A DNA stretch of 64,000 nucleotides from Gnetum montanum. Taxonomy: Eukaryota > Streptophyta > Gnetopsida > Gnetales > Gnetaceae. Where the stretch lies: positions 4,496-68,495 of the forward strand of contig MNCI01030412.1 of assembly GCA_015680685.1 (NCBI GenBank), given 5' to 3'. Position numbers and translations under genes: made by a program. The notes beneath the pieces are model-generated. The model was not told the DNA's origin. It did not search any database and worked only from the letters and a program-made list of their open reading frames with translations. Below are positions 45,134 through 56,472 of this stretch, one piece after another (the first letter of the stretch is position 1; each line of letters begins with the position of its first letter).

Positions 45134-45935
45134 ATAAAAATTAAATATTAAAATAAAAATTCTATGAGGAAACTTGAGCTCATTTTCCTTTGGAATGGTA
45201 TCTTTGTACCCCCATTCTTTAGTGAGTTACTACAGTGAAAGTTTAGAAATCTTTCATATGTATTGGTGTAACCAAAATTCTCTACTTAGTCTTCCTCATT
45301 AATTTTTTGTGCTTCTCCTTTAGTAATATCTAGTTCTATAATGTCATAGAGCACATATGCCTTTCTTGCATTGATGTTGATGTACCACTATATATTTCAT
45401 CTAAAATGAAACTTGCCTTTCTAGTAGATGGTTGCAGTTACTAACTGATTGATAATGTCTCATATCATATTAGCTCTTGGCCTAAAATTGAGCTTGTGGA
45501 GGCTTATCTTTTCATATACCTAGTGCTAGTCTTCCATAGTTTCAAGACATTTGAGCCCCAATTTTTAACTAGGTCATGCTCATTTTTGAATTCAAAAAGC
45601 TTTCTCTCATCCTACTCTAGTTCCAAATAACTAATATCTATCCATTAACATAGCTAAAAATGTTAAACTTGAATGACTACAAATAATTTGAAAAACTAAA
45701 AGTATCTACATCTTGAAACTTTTGAGGTGCTTCTTTTCTTCTCTTATGAGACATTTTGAAAGCTTAGGTTTATGAAGAAGCTTGATTTACTTATGCTTCT
45801 TACTTTGGGGATTTAGTCTCAGCTCTACAACTTAAGTTCAGCTTTGCAATCTTACTCTATAATTCAAATTTTAGAAAAACTCTAATAGTTAATAGCTCAA
45901 AATTTCAGTTTTAATTTACTCAGTTTGAGACACAC
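45134..45935 (-). pseudogene. Leader/gag-like continuation of the copia-derived block (copy 2)
   Basis: Sequence that lay next to 39143 before D inserted. On the minus strand an ATG at 45754 opens MSHKRRKEAPQKFQDVDTF, followed by stop-ridden text such as NFRPRANMI and INQLVTATIY. It could be the 5' end of the gag-like protein, but I do not recognise it. Cut at 45935 by a solo LTR. Confidence 0.4.
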
Positions 45936-46713
45936 TGATGGGATGTGATATCACATGGGTCGTGATATTGCGTCTGCTGCGATATCGCAGTGCGCCACCA
46001 AATCTATAAATAGGAGGTGGCTCTCCCTTGTTTGTCATTCTAGGCCTAGATCATAGTGAAACTCTGGCAGTTTTTCCTCTCTAGAGATAGAATAATTTCC
46101 ATGTGCCCGNNNNNNNNNNNNNNNNNNNNNNNNNNNNNNNNNNNNNNNNNNNNNNNNNNNNNNNNNNNNNNNNNNNNNNNNNNNNNNNNNNNNNNNNNNN
46201 NNNNNNNNNNNNNNNNNNNNNNNNNNNNNNNNNNNNNNNNNNNNNNNNNNNNNNNNNNNNNNNNNNNNNNNNNNNNNNNNNNNNNNNNNNNNNNNTAGTT
46301 AAGTGCATTCAGTACGACCGATTTGAGCACGTGCGTTACGCTTGGTGATCCTAGCAACGACTAATGTTTGGTAACCAAGGTTGCATTAGTTTAGGGTGTG
46401 AACGGTAAGTAGGAATGGATACTGATGCTAGGTTAGTTAAGGCTTAGTTAGTTAGTTAAAGTTAGTTAATTAGTCTCTTCACCCTTCACCTCACTAGCAT
46501 AGGAGATAAAATAGAAAAGACATAAAAATCATATACCTTAGACTTACTTAACCATACAACTGTGACAAATACAAGTAAGTTTGGGAAGACAATGAATGAT
46601 TAACCAAGTGTTCCATGAGGCGTGTAGGCCCTTAGTCTGTGGTGTTTGACCAGATCACACGTGTAATGCTCGTGTTCGTATGGTTGAGTGTAGGGGTACC
46701 TCGCCACTCATCA
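45936..46713 (+). repeat. Solo LTR (family A/E type) with target-site duplication
   Basis: TGATGGGATG...CACTCATCA flanked by a perfect CACAC duplication (45931-45935 and 46714-46718) and without internal element sequence on either side. GATATC-like words at 45947, 45964 and 45981 are 17 bp apart. TATA box CTATAAATAGG near 46002. The interior contains 186 N. The text around 46008-46090 matches the LTR of element E (CTCTCCCTTGTTTG, CTCTGGCAGTTT). Confidence 0.9.
46110..46295. other. Assembly gap (186 N)
   Basis: Unknown bases inside the solo LTR. Open frames across it carry no information. Confidence 0.99.
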
Positions 46714-46718
46714 CACAC

Positions 46719-47417
46719 TATTAAAATCAATGGTTGGCATCTATCCTAAATTTCTATATCTCTTTAATTTCATGACCTACTTCTTTTAAATGAATCAAAA
46801 TATCATTAAATCTAAAGAAGTATTAGGTTTGAGTTACAGCATGAGTAGTTTGATGACTAATCTAAATACTTTATAATAACATAGAAGTTGATGAACATAT
46901 GATGATTTTTTTACCTTGTTAAGTTATTTGGAGGCTTTTATATTAAATCTTTATCCCTATTTTAATACCCAAATATTCATATGTTCATCTTCATCAAGTA
47001 TTTAAGATGATGTGTTACTATGAGTTACAAGTAGAATCCTTTTGTAGAATCAATTTTTGGTTCTACAAGTCTTGATGATAATAGTGATGAAGCATGCTTT
47101 GTTATCTTTCAACTCTTCCTATGTGTGACTATTATTCTAATGTGGCTTACAAAGCCAAAGTAAAAACTTGGTTTACAACCATATTTTTATTCTACCAATC
47201 TTGTGCTAACATGGAGATTTTAGTGAGCTTATTAGAAAATGATCTTGACCCCTTTTTGTAGATTAGATTTTAATTTTACAAGCTTTTGAAATCTATATAG
47301 ATTCAGGTTCCATAGAATTTGACTATTCTTTGTAGAACTAATTTAGAAGCTTTTTTGTAGAACCTATTTTTAGTTCCATGAACCTCATGCTTACATGGCC
47401 CTTTAATCCTTGTTATA
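46719..47417. other. Continuation of the host block, unassigned
   Basis: AT-rich. No motif recognised in either strand. Continues the sequence interrupted by the solo LTR. Several imperfect repeats of TTTTGTAGA...TTCTACAAG words at 47035-47370. Confidence 0.45.
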
Positions 47418-49305
47418 ATTTTTGATGTAATAATTTTGGTCATAACAACATCTACAAAACTTTTTTTAAGAGACTGTTGCCTAAGGCACCTCTCATATGG
47501 GTATAGAAACCTACAAATAGTCTCAACTAGAAAGGGCAACGTAAAGTTTATACAAATAAAATAATGTCGGTAATTTTGACAAAGGAACTTAAACAAATTA
47601 ACTATCTAGATATTTGACTAGAAAAGAAAAAATAAAATAAATATCCAATTTAGAAAAAAAAGGCCAAAGATGAAAATCTTAAAATAAACAGGAGCTTAAA
47701 AACTTTGAGTACAAGAAAAAGTTTTGATTAAAACACTAATAAAACAAAGAATAATGCTCTCAAACACAAAGACATCAAACAAAAGGTGTTTGAGCAAAAG
47801 ACTGAGCTCAATATGGAGCTTTTGTTTGATTGGCTAAAAAATAGCCTCTGGTGCTAGCTTATTTGCTTGTGCTTCTGGGAAGCACACCTACTCTAACAAG
47901 TCTACACCTTTGGTGTTTGGTGCTAAAAGGAGTGTCATTTTGTTTTGTCTCTATTTTGAGTTTTTGCTTTTATGTTCCTATTTCTGTTTCTATTCTTAGT
48001 TCCCTATTTATAGTTTCTGAAAATTTATGTTTTATTTTAGTTTCTGGAAATTTTTTTTTCCTAATCACAGAAACCTTTATTTTTCTATTTTTGTTACTTT
48101 TTTTTTCTATTTTCCAGAAATTTTTTTTTCACTTTTATTTTCTATTTTCTATTTTCAGATTACTGAAAAACTTTTATTTTATTTTTTATATTTTTAAAAG
48201 GAAAAGTAAAATTAAAATATCTAAAATTTCAAAGAAAAATAGTAAATGCAGAAATTATGAAAAAGTAAATTTAAATAAAATGATGTAATTAATGAGAAAT
48301 CTACCTTAACAAATTGGGTATAGAAACCTACGAATAGTCTCAACTGGAAAGGGCAACATAAAGTTTAAATAAATAAAATAATGTTGGTAATTTTGACAAA
48401 GGAACTTAAACAAATTAACTATCTAGATATTTGACTAGAAAAGAAAAAATAAAATAAATATCCAATTTAGAAAAAAAAGGCCAAAGATGAAAATCTTAAA
48501 ATAAACAGGAGCTTAAAAAATTTGAGTACAAGAAAAAGTTTTGATTAAAACACTAATAAAACAAAGAATAATGCTCTCAAACACAAAGACATCAAACAAA
48601 AGGTGTTTGAGCAAAAGACTGAGCTCAATATAGAGCTTTGGTTTGATTGGCTAAAAAATAGCCTCTGGTGCTAGCTTATTTGCTTGTGCTTCTGGGAAGC
48701 ACACCTACTCTAACAAGTCTACACCTTTGGTGTTTGGTGCTAAAAGGAGTGTCATTTTGTTTTGTCTCTATTTTGAGTTTTTGCTTTTATGTTCCTATTT
48801 CTGTTTCTATTCTTAGTTCCCTATTTATAGTTTCTAAAAATTTATGTTTTATTTTAGTTTCTGGAAATTTTTGTTTTTCCTAACAGAAACCTTTATTTTT
48901 CTATTTTTATTACTTTTTTTTTCTATTTTCTAGAAATTTTTTTTTCACTTTTATTTTCTATTTTCTGTTTTCAGATTACTGAAAAAATTTTATTTTCTAT
49001 TTCCCTCTTTGCCCTATTTCTAATCCTATTTTCTATTAATAGCCATCTATTTTCAATTCTATTATCCTCTTTTAGTTCATTTCTAGGATCCTAAACCTTC
49101 ATTTTCTTAGTTCTATTTATTACCTTAGATTTTGGTAGTCCTTACCTTAGTTCTAAGTTTGTTAAGGTAGATTTCTAATTAATTACATCATTCTATTTAA
49201 ATTTACTTTTTCATAATTTCTACATTTACTATTTTTCTTTCAAATTTTAGATATTTTAATTTTAGTTTTTCTTTTAAAAATATAAAAAATAAAATAAAAT
49301 AAATA
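47418..49305 (-). repeat. Family B-like LTR DNA, tandemly duplicated and partly inverted
   Basis: 47418-47545 is the reverse complement of a family B-type U5 end (compare 10937-11062). A segment starting GGGTATAGAAACCTAC occurs at 47499 and again at 48316 (817 bp later) and stays nearly identical for about 680 bp. Copy 1 ends in a ~140-bp segment (48176-48313) that is the reverse complement of 49157-49303. The order is repeat, inverted arm, repeat, arm. Poly-T tracts create hydrophobic open frames (47851, 48668) that I regard as noise. Confidence 0.75.
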
Positions 49306-49545
49306 TGTAATATTTGAATATTTTTCTGTTATCTTTAATATTTATAGTTTACTAGTAATTTTTATAGTTTATTAGCATTTTACATTTCCTATTTTTTTTT
49401 ATTTATGAGCCAATCTTCCCATAGAGCATCTTAACAAAAATCTCTTACCCCTGCCCCTAATCAACCAACTACCCATCCTTTTACCTTAAGAAGATAACAA
49501 GCTCCATGTTTTCCAAACTCTATACCAAGAAGGATTCAAACTATT

Positions 49546-50960
49546 ATGATAGCCAATCCATCCACAACTCCTTCGGTGAGCAATCACTTTAATTTTACAA
49601 ATTACCACAACATTCCTAATCCTTTACAAAATGTCAATTTGTTCTTTGACCCTACATCTTCCAGTAGTGATGCACAACAACATGTAGAATGCTTTGGAAC
49701 CTTACTAGGCATCTATAACATCATTGAAAATAACATAGCATGTAGAGTATTTGTGACTACCTTTAGAAGTAAAGCCACACAATGGCTTTTAATGCTTCCT
49801 AATGCTTCTATTAATTCATGGCTAGACTTTAAAAATAAATTTCTACTTCAATTTGATAAGTTTACTAGTCCTACTTTAGCCTCAAGCAATTTTACAAATG
49901 TAAGAAAACTACGTAGGGAGAATATTTATGACTATAATTTAAGATTTCTCCATCAAGTTGCTTATATATCAAACGAAATGCATCCACAACTTGATGGTAT
50001 CATCAACTTTAACCTCTCCACCATGGATTCATTCTTTGCATATGCCATCGAATTTGATTACAACATAATAGAATTACAAGGAGCTATGTCTAAATTTGTT
50101 GAGTTAGAGCAAAATACATTAATTAATAGCATTCAAAATCAATTTGAAATGGATGAGTATTAGCAACCCCACACAATTTAGTCCGTTACCATCACAAGCT
50201 TTCCTAGTGAATAATAACATGTTTCAAGCCCCTACTCCTCTCCAGATGTTTCAACCTAGAAATAATTCTTTGCAAAGTCCAATTTCTTCTTCCTTTTTCC
50301 CATCAAATACTAGTTTGAATGATAATCAATCAAAATCCTTGATCCAATCCATCATAAACCTAAATGGAATATCTAATCATAATGGATGTACTACTCAAAC
50401 AGAAAACCAAATGATCCAAATATTAACTTCACTTCAAAAAATTTCAAATGAAGTAGTTGAATCAAAGAGAAATAGTAATAAAGTTCCTATACAATCTAAA
50501 AATCCAAATACATCTATTAATGATGATTATTGCAACTACATAACACTAGACAACATTTTGAGAAAACTTGTCCTCAATTTTTAGCATTATATGGTGACAA
50601 TTTCAAAATAAACAAAATGGAAAAACTCCAATTATGGTCTTTAACATACCTCATAAAATAGAAATTGAAGAGTGTACCTCATTTGAACAAGTCATGGTAA
50701 GTGATCCCAACCCACATAACACTCACTACCATAGACTTAGTGACATTATGAATTTCACTCAATAGCAAACCAGGAATAACTCTTATACTCCTTCCAATAA
50801 AAGAGTCCCTAGCCAAAATAATACAAGTAACCAAATTGGACCATCCTAGGTAAACATTCAACAATAATCAAACTCACCTTCTATACTTAGAAGAAATTCA
50901 CCTTAACTTGAAGTCAAAGATGAACATAAATCTTATGATCTAGTTGAGGATTTAAAAAGA
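49546..50960 (+). pseudogene. Family B gypsy gag (copy 2)
   Basis: 205 open codons from ATG 49546. The retrotransposon-gag core includes FFDPTSSSSDAQQHVECF, ATQWLLMLPNASINSWLDF, KFLLQFDKFTSPT and RRENIYDYNLRFLHQVAYIS, matching the family pattern W...L...I.SW.EL...F...F. A frameshift near 50150 moves the reading into the frame of 50144-50584 (QAFLVNNNMFQAPTPLQMF, QMIQILTSLQKIS). I see no CCHC zinc knuckle. Gag would form the particle. The start was chosen as the first ATG of the open frame, and upstream DNA is rearranged, so the true start is uncertain. No proper 5' LTR or primer-binding site lies directly before it. Confidence 0.8.
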
Positions 50961-51575
50961 GTTAAAGCCAATATTTTAATGTATGATCTTTTACATTTTA
51001 ATGAAATGAGAGATGTGGTCCAAAAGATAGTTCATACATCTAAAAATAATAAAGAAAAATATCCAATAACTGAAAAACAAGTTCATTTTGCAGAAAGTCA
51101 TAATGCTCTACCAATACAAAACTCAAGCAATTTCATGATAAACAAGAAAGATCAACCACCTTTCTTAACAACTTTGATTATTTTGGGAAAGAATGTCCAT
51201 AATTACCTAATGGACTCTAGTGCAATTGTTAGTCTCATGTCATTAGAATTGTGCAAAATGTTAGGAGCACAAATGTTACCACAGGTAAGAAGCATGATAC
51301 AACTTGATGGATTTATTGTACTTGTGGTAGGATCATTGAAAGGAGTAAAAGTGCAACTTAAACAATATCCTACTTTCACATGTTGTATGGCTATTTTAGT
51401 AGTTGATATATTACCTACATATGGTGTCCTTTGGTCTAGGACTTTTGGAGCCCAATTTGGAGGCTTCTTTAGATTGGATTTCTTAGAATTATTAACTCCT
51501 ATTAAAGGAAAATTTAAATATGTTGTTATACCAAGAGAACCTTTTTTATAAACAAGTGGTTACAACTTTTGATTA
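50961..51575 (+). pseudogene. Family B gypsy protease (copy 2)
   Basis: 191 open codons (50979-51551) spanning the retropepsin. Motifs are PFLTTLIILGKNVHNYLMD, then DSSAIVSLMSLELCKMLGAQ (active-site region with D-S-S where D-[ST]-G is usual), VGSLKGVKVQLKQYPTF and LPTYGVLWSRTFGAQFGG, the latter in place of the family's I-L-G-R-x-W. Retropepsin would cut Gag-Pol. The loss of glycine at the active site suggests an inactive enzyme, though the same change-prone position reads D-S-R in copy 1. Same frame as 2086-2337 of copy 1. Confidence 0.78.
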
Positions 51576-51588
51576 GAAAAATCAATCT

Positions 51589-52345
51589 TTGGGAAACCAA
51601 AATACAAATCCTTTTGTTGGAGTTATTGAACTTAGACTTGGTGAATATTTTATGAATGATGATACAAGTGAAACTTTAGAAAGAAATTATTTTGCTTACA
51701 CCTATTCCACCCAATATTACCAAGCTTTTAGAGAATGTGAAGAAATTTATGAAGATACTTTACCATATCATCAACATGATGGAAGAACATTTCTTTTTGG
51801 TGACCCACCAACATTAGGAAAGAACAAAGATATAAATGAGATTTTGACCAATAGAACATTAGAAGATGAGCCAAATTTTGATAATGATCACTATTACATT
51901 GATCAAATGGCTTATTTATCAAATTTTATTAACTTAAACATTTGGATATTAAGAGTGGATGGTGCCTCTTCCAGGAAAGGATGTGGAGCAAGAATAATGC
52001 TCATACCTTCTAGTGAAGCTCCTATCCTTAAATCCATAGATTTCACACAACCTATGATTAACAACATGGTTAAATATGAAGCACTTATACATGGAATCAA
52101 GTTAGCTCAACATTATGACTTATCCAAACTCAAGATTTATAGTGACTCTCAGTTAATAGTAAATCAAGTTAACAAAAATTTTGATGAAAAGAATGCTACC
52201 ATGAAAGCATATAAAGCTTATACCCTTGAATGTTTTAAGGAGTTTGAACAGATATCCATTGAACATGTTCCAAGATAACAAAATTATGTCCTTGATGCAC
52301 TAGCTCAAATGGTCACTACTTTAGATGTTCCTTTTAAATGCAATG
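51589..52345 (+). pseudogene. Family B gypsy: additional RNase H domain upstream of RT
   Basis: 229 open codons, then one TAA (52276-52278), then QNYVLDALAQM. The N-terminal third is a linker (ETLERNYFAYTYSTQYY). From about residue 120 an RNase H fold is clear: LRVDGASSRKGCGARIML (Asp at 51958), MVKYEALIHGIKLAQHYDLS (Glu at 52078), KIYSDSQLIVNQVN (Asp at 52144) and VLDALA (Asp at 52294). All four catalytic acids are kept. The G-A-S-S-x-x-G-x-G and D-S-Q-L-x-x-x-Q patterns are those of the RVT_3/'archaeal-type' RNase H found in Tat-lineage elements. A second, degenerate gypsy RNase H lies after RT, so this is an extra domain, placed between protease and RT. Confidence 0.82.
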
Positions 52346-53690
52346 CTTAGGATTCAGAAATCATTATTGAAAAATTTAATTATTATTCAATTCCAAATAA
52401 TATTTTTTCTTTTCAAGTATTTGATAATGATAATCATATTTGTGACTTTTTATTTTCAAAGGATGAATTTAGTTATCAATGTTTTAAAGTTTCTCAAGCT
52501 AATAAGGAAGCTATGACAAAGAATGTCATACTTTTAAATAAAATATCTCTTGAAATAGTAACTAGAGAAGCTTTATTTAATGACTTACATATCAAAACCA
52601 AAGAAGTATTTACAAATACTAATTAGTAAATGTTAGCTAAAATAGAAACAATCCAAATTTAAAAGAAAGGATAACACTACCCTATTAAAATAGGAGCTTA
52701 CTTACATGTTGATGAAAAACACAAATTGATTGAATTATTACATGAATTTAATGATGTTTTAGCTTGAACATATGAGGACCTTAAAACTTTTAATCCTCTA
52801 GTGATGACCCATACTATACCCCTTAACCCCAAAACCAAACCATTTAGACAAAAACTTAGACTTGTGAGTCCCAAGATTAAAACTTTGATGAACACAAAAA
52901 TTAATAAGCTTTTACAATCTAAAATTATTTATCCTATGAGACATTCAATTTGGATATTAAATTTAGTGCTTATTTGGAAACGAACTGGTGAATTATGGTT
53001 ATGTATCAATTTTCATAACCTTAATACTTTTTGTAATAAGGATAATTATTTTCTTTCTCTTATGAAGAAGCTATTGCAAATTGTGAATGATGCTCAAATG
53101 TATTCCTTTTTAGATGAATATTCAAGATATAATCAAATCTGAGTGAGTAAGAAGGATCAATATAAGATCACTTTTACAACAAAATGGGGAACTTTTCAAT
53201 TTGCTAAAAGATGCCCTTTAGTCTTATAAATGCTAGTGCTACCTTTCAAAGAGCTATGAACTAAAATTTTAAAGGACTAATAAGGAAGTGAATTATTATT
53301 TATCTAGATGATTTAACCATTTTCTCCAAAGATTAAGGTACACACCTTAGAGACCTTAGGAATATTTTCATAAGATGTAGATAATTCAGTATCACTTTGA
53401 ATGCAAAGAAATCCATCGTTGGTATTCAAAGTGGTAAATATCTTGGACATATAGTAACTAAAGAAGGAATTATGATTGATCTCCAGTGGTTAAACACTAT
53501 TTTACAATTACCATATCATTTATCTAAGACTGAATTAGGGGCTTTCTTTGAAAAACCTAATTTCATTAAATAACATATACCTACTTATGCTAAATTAGTT
53601 AGAACATTAAATGAGATGGTTAAGAAAGATAGTAATATGAATTGGATAGGTGAAAGACAGAATGCTTTCCTTACCATTAAAGACATCATT
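52346..53690 (+). pseudogene. Family B gypsy reverse transcriptase (copy 2)
   Basis: From about 52735. EFNDVLA, stop in place of Trp, TYEDLKTFNPL; HTIPLNPKTKPFRQKLRLVSP; GELWLCINFHNLNTFCNKDNY (family R-x-C-x-D-x-R-x-L-N); FLDEYSRYNQI (family F-L-D-x-x-S-G-Y-x-Q-I, carrying the first catalytic Asp); KITFTTKWGTFQF; and IIYLDDLTIFSKD with the Y-L-D-D catalytic box intact at 53301-53312. At least six stops or frameshifts. 52346-52734 is linker without clear motifs (contains KNVILLNKIS-like text). RT copies the element RNA into DNA. Not functional. Confidence 0.85.
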
Positions 53691-54165
53691 ATAGACGCTC
53701 CTATTTTAGCTTCTCATTGGTATTAGAATGACTTCCTTTTATACACTTTTTCTAGTGACATTACTACTATCACTATCTTTACCCAAGATGTAGCTGATCA
53801 AGGCAAAAGGCCTATAGATTTCATGTATACATCTTTGAATGATGCAGAATTAATATACCCACTAGTAGAAAAATAATTGTATGTTGTGATTAAATCCTTA
53901 AAGAAATTTTGCTACTATTTATTATATGCAAAATTTTTTGTTATTTTCACTAATTTAACCACTATTGCATTCACTAAATTAAAAGATCCTAGTAAAAAAC
54001 ATGTTAAATGGGTTATGAAATTACAAGAGTTTGATATCCAATGAAAATTAGCCAAGTTAGTTATAGGAACTAGTCTTGCTAAGCTAATTGCCAAAGCCTT
54101 AATTTTAGAAAATTGTAATACGCCTAAAGATAAAGAATCATAACCTCTTCACATAGTATCCATAA
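53691..54165 (+). pseudogene. Family B gypsy: canonical RNase H after RT
   Basis: YTFSSDITTITIFTQDVADQGK, PIDFMYTSLNDAELIYPLVEK and then a stop where the family has the catalytic Glu of E-K-E-L, followed by YVVIKSLKKFCYYLLYAKF and FTNLTTIAF where the family has T-D-H. Two of the catalytic acids are therefore lost. This is the ordinary gypsy connection/RNase H region, and its decay contrasts with the better-kept extra RNase H upstream. Confidence 0.75.
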
Positions 54166-55486
54166 ATGAGGAAAAAATACGATATCCCATTTGCTCCTAA
54201 CCAATTACATGATCCATGGTATGGTGATATTAAATTTTATTTAACATTTCACTATTGTCCTTTAGATTTACCTAGATATAAAAGAAAGCTTTTAGTATCT
54301 AAATGTTCTAAGTTTACTCAAATTAGTGGTGAATTGTTTAGGAATAATTTCCGAGGAATATACTTTAAATTTTTAAACCAAGAACAAGCTAATGATATTT
54401 TAAATCAACTTCATGAAGAAGAACATGTAGGATATTGTTCATTAGTACATAAAATCAATAGAGCAAGTTACTATTGGTTGACTATGATTGATGACACTTA
54501 CAACCTAGTTAAAACTTGTGTACAATGTTAAATGTTTAAAGGAAAAGATTCCAAAAGTTTGGCCCCTTTACAACTTATAATAGAAACTAGACAATTTGCA
54601 CAATGGGCTTTAGATTTTATTGGGGTGATTAATCCATTATCATTAGTGCAACATAAGTTCATCTTAATAGCCATTGATTATTGCACATTTTGGTTAGAAG
54701 CAAAGCAACTAAAATTGAAACATCTTATGAAGTTATTTTCTTTTTATAAAATGATATAATTTCTAGATATGGGTATCCTTATGCTTTAGTAGTGGACAAC
54801 AGATGTGCTTTCATCTCTATAGAGTTTACAAATTGGGCTAGGGAACATAATATTATTGTCAAAACTATAACCAAATATTATTCACAAGGTAATTATTTAG
54901 CTTAGTCATCCAATAAAATTATATTAGATGGAATTAAGAAGATGATAACTCAAAAAACAAAAACTTGACATGAATAATAAAATGGGCAGTATGGGAAGAT
55001 AGAATTCATTATAAAGAATCAGCAAAAGCTACACCTTATGATTTAGTATATGGACAAGAACCAACATTGCCAATAAATTTGCAAATTTTCACATATCAAT
55101 TTTTCTTGGATTATTTGCCAACTAATGAACATTTAGTCTCACGTACACATGATATTTGGAATTTATAACTTAAAAGGATCAAAGCAATTGAAAACTTATT
55201 TAGTCATCAACAAACTATTAAAAGATGGTTTAATTAAAAGTACGTAGCTAAAGGTTTTCAAGTAAGTGATCTAGTCCTTAAAAGAGATAGAGCATTTGTT
55301 CAAACAGGTCTCCAAACTAAATTTTCTTCTATGTGGTTAGGTCCTTACCAAGTGACAAATGTCATTGGCCCCAAAATGTACAAAATTTCTAATTTTCAAG
55401 GTTACAAGTTAAATAGAAATTTTAATGCATTTCATTTAAAGCAGTTCTACTCAAGTGCCCCTCATGGACACTTGGTAGATCCTTAG
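54166..55486 (+). pseudogene. Family B gypsy integrase (copy 2)
   Basis: Zinc domain HEEEHVGYCSLVHKI ... TCVQC (H-H-C-C) at 54412-54531, followed by TAA. The core continues with FAQWALDFIGVINPLS (first catalytic Asp in D-F-I-G) and IAIDYCTFWLEAKQL, and ALVVDNRCAFISIEF near 54780-54830, where the family has S-D-N-G-x-x-F. The C-terminal part includes TPYDLVYGQEPTLPINL and SSMWLGPYQVTNVIGPKMYK, ending GHLVDP and TAG at 55484-55486. Stops at several places. The ending is the same as copy 1 at 3098-3100. Integrase would insert the cDNA. Confidence 0.85.
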
Positions 55487-56472
55487 TTACATCTTTTCTT
55501 CTCATTCTTCATGCATTTCATTTGTATATAATTACATTTGCATATTTTCATTATATTCCCATCATCTTCTCATGCATGTTATGTCTACTATTATCTTTTT
55601 CTTAGCATATTAGTGGTGGATTAATCTATTTGGGCTTTTTAATGTGATTTTAATAATCATTATGATCATTTGAGTTGCTAGGCATTGAGTCATCATAACA
55701 CCATTTGAAAGTAATGCAAGTATTGTGCTCTCTATATACTGTTCATGTTATATCATATTACTATTATATGAAATCTCCTTTGTATTATATATATTTAGTA
55801 GATCTATGATTCTTCCTAATCTATTTAAAGGCTTTGGTTTTATTAGTTATGTTGGATTATGAGGGATGCGATTTATGTTAACTTATCATGTTATTACCAT
55901 GGTCATGTGAATGTAGGACATGTGAGGTTGGAGAATGATTAGCCATAATCATTAGGTAAGCTTAGAAAATTCTATTTTCCCTCTCATAAGCCCTAGTTCT
56001 CAAGTGTGATGATCCATGGCTATCTTATGAGCAACAAGATGAAGTGTATTCCTCTCCACTTGAAAATTCTTAGCCACCTAGGAGACCTACTATGATGCCA
56101 TATAGCATATAATTAAAGGCACATCCATGAGGATTGAACTTCACCATGGGCAAAGTTTCTAAAAGGATCATGTTCTTTGGGAGTGCAACTAATCGACTAA
56201 ACTCTTGTTGGAATACCTGCCTTAAGAATGAAGTGCAACATGAACAAAGTTTCTTACAAAACTAAGGACCATGTTCATTGGCAATATAATAAATTCTGAA
56301 GTGTGATTGGCTCTAGCAACAATCCTCATCCTAGCCTCCATTCCCTCTAAACTCATTTTCCCAAAATAAAAATAAAACGTAAGGAAAAATCTAAAAGTTG
56401 TGATTAGCTATGATCTAAAAGAAGTGTGTCCTCTTCATAAAGTTAGTATTAATCATGTGCTCAATAGTTTCT
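55487..56472 (+). other. Family B 3' untranslated region (copy 2)
   Basis: Aligns by eye with 3101-4140. Similarity stops near 56460, where element C begins, so the B polypurine tract and 3' LTR must lie beyond C, outside this window. Confidence 0.75.

Noticed and set aside
47851-48288. 145-codon open frame rich in Phe/Leu, repeated at 48668
   Set aside because: Produced by poly-T/pyrimidine tracts in LTR-like DNA read on the strand opposite to the LTR. It has no family motif and is copied only because the DNA segment is duplicated.
49306-49545. Search for the 5' LTR and primer site of family B copy 2
   Set aside because: Only AT-rich DNA and the inverted arm are present. No CATCAACA end followed by a tRNA complement was found, so no LTR is called.
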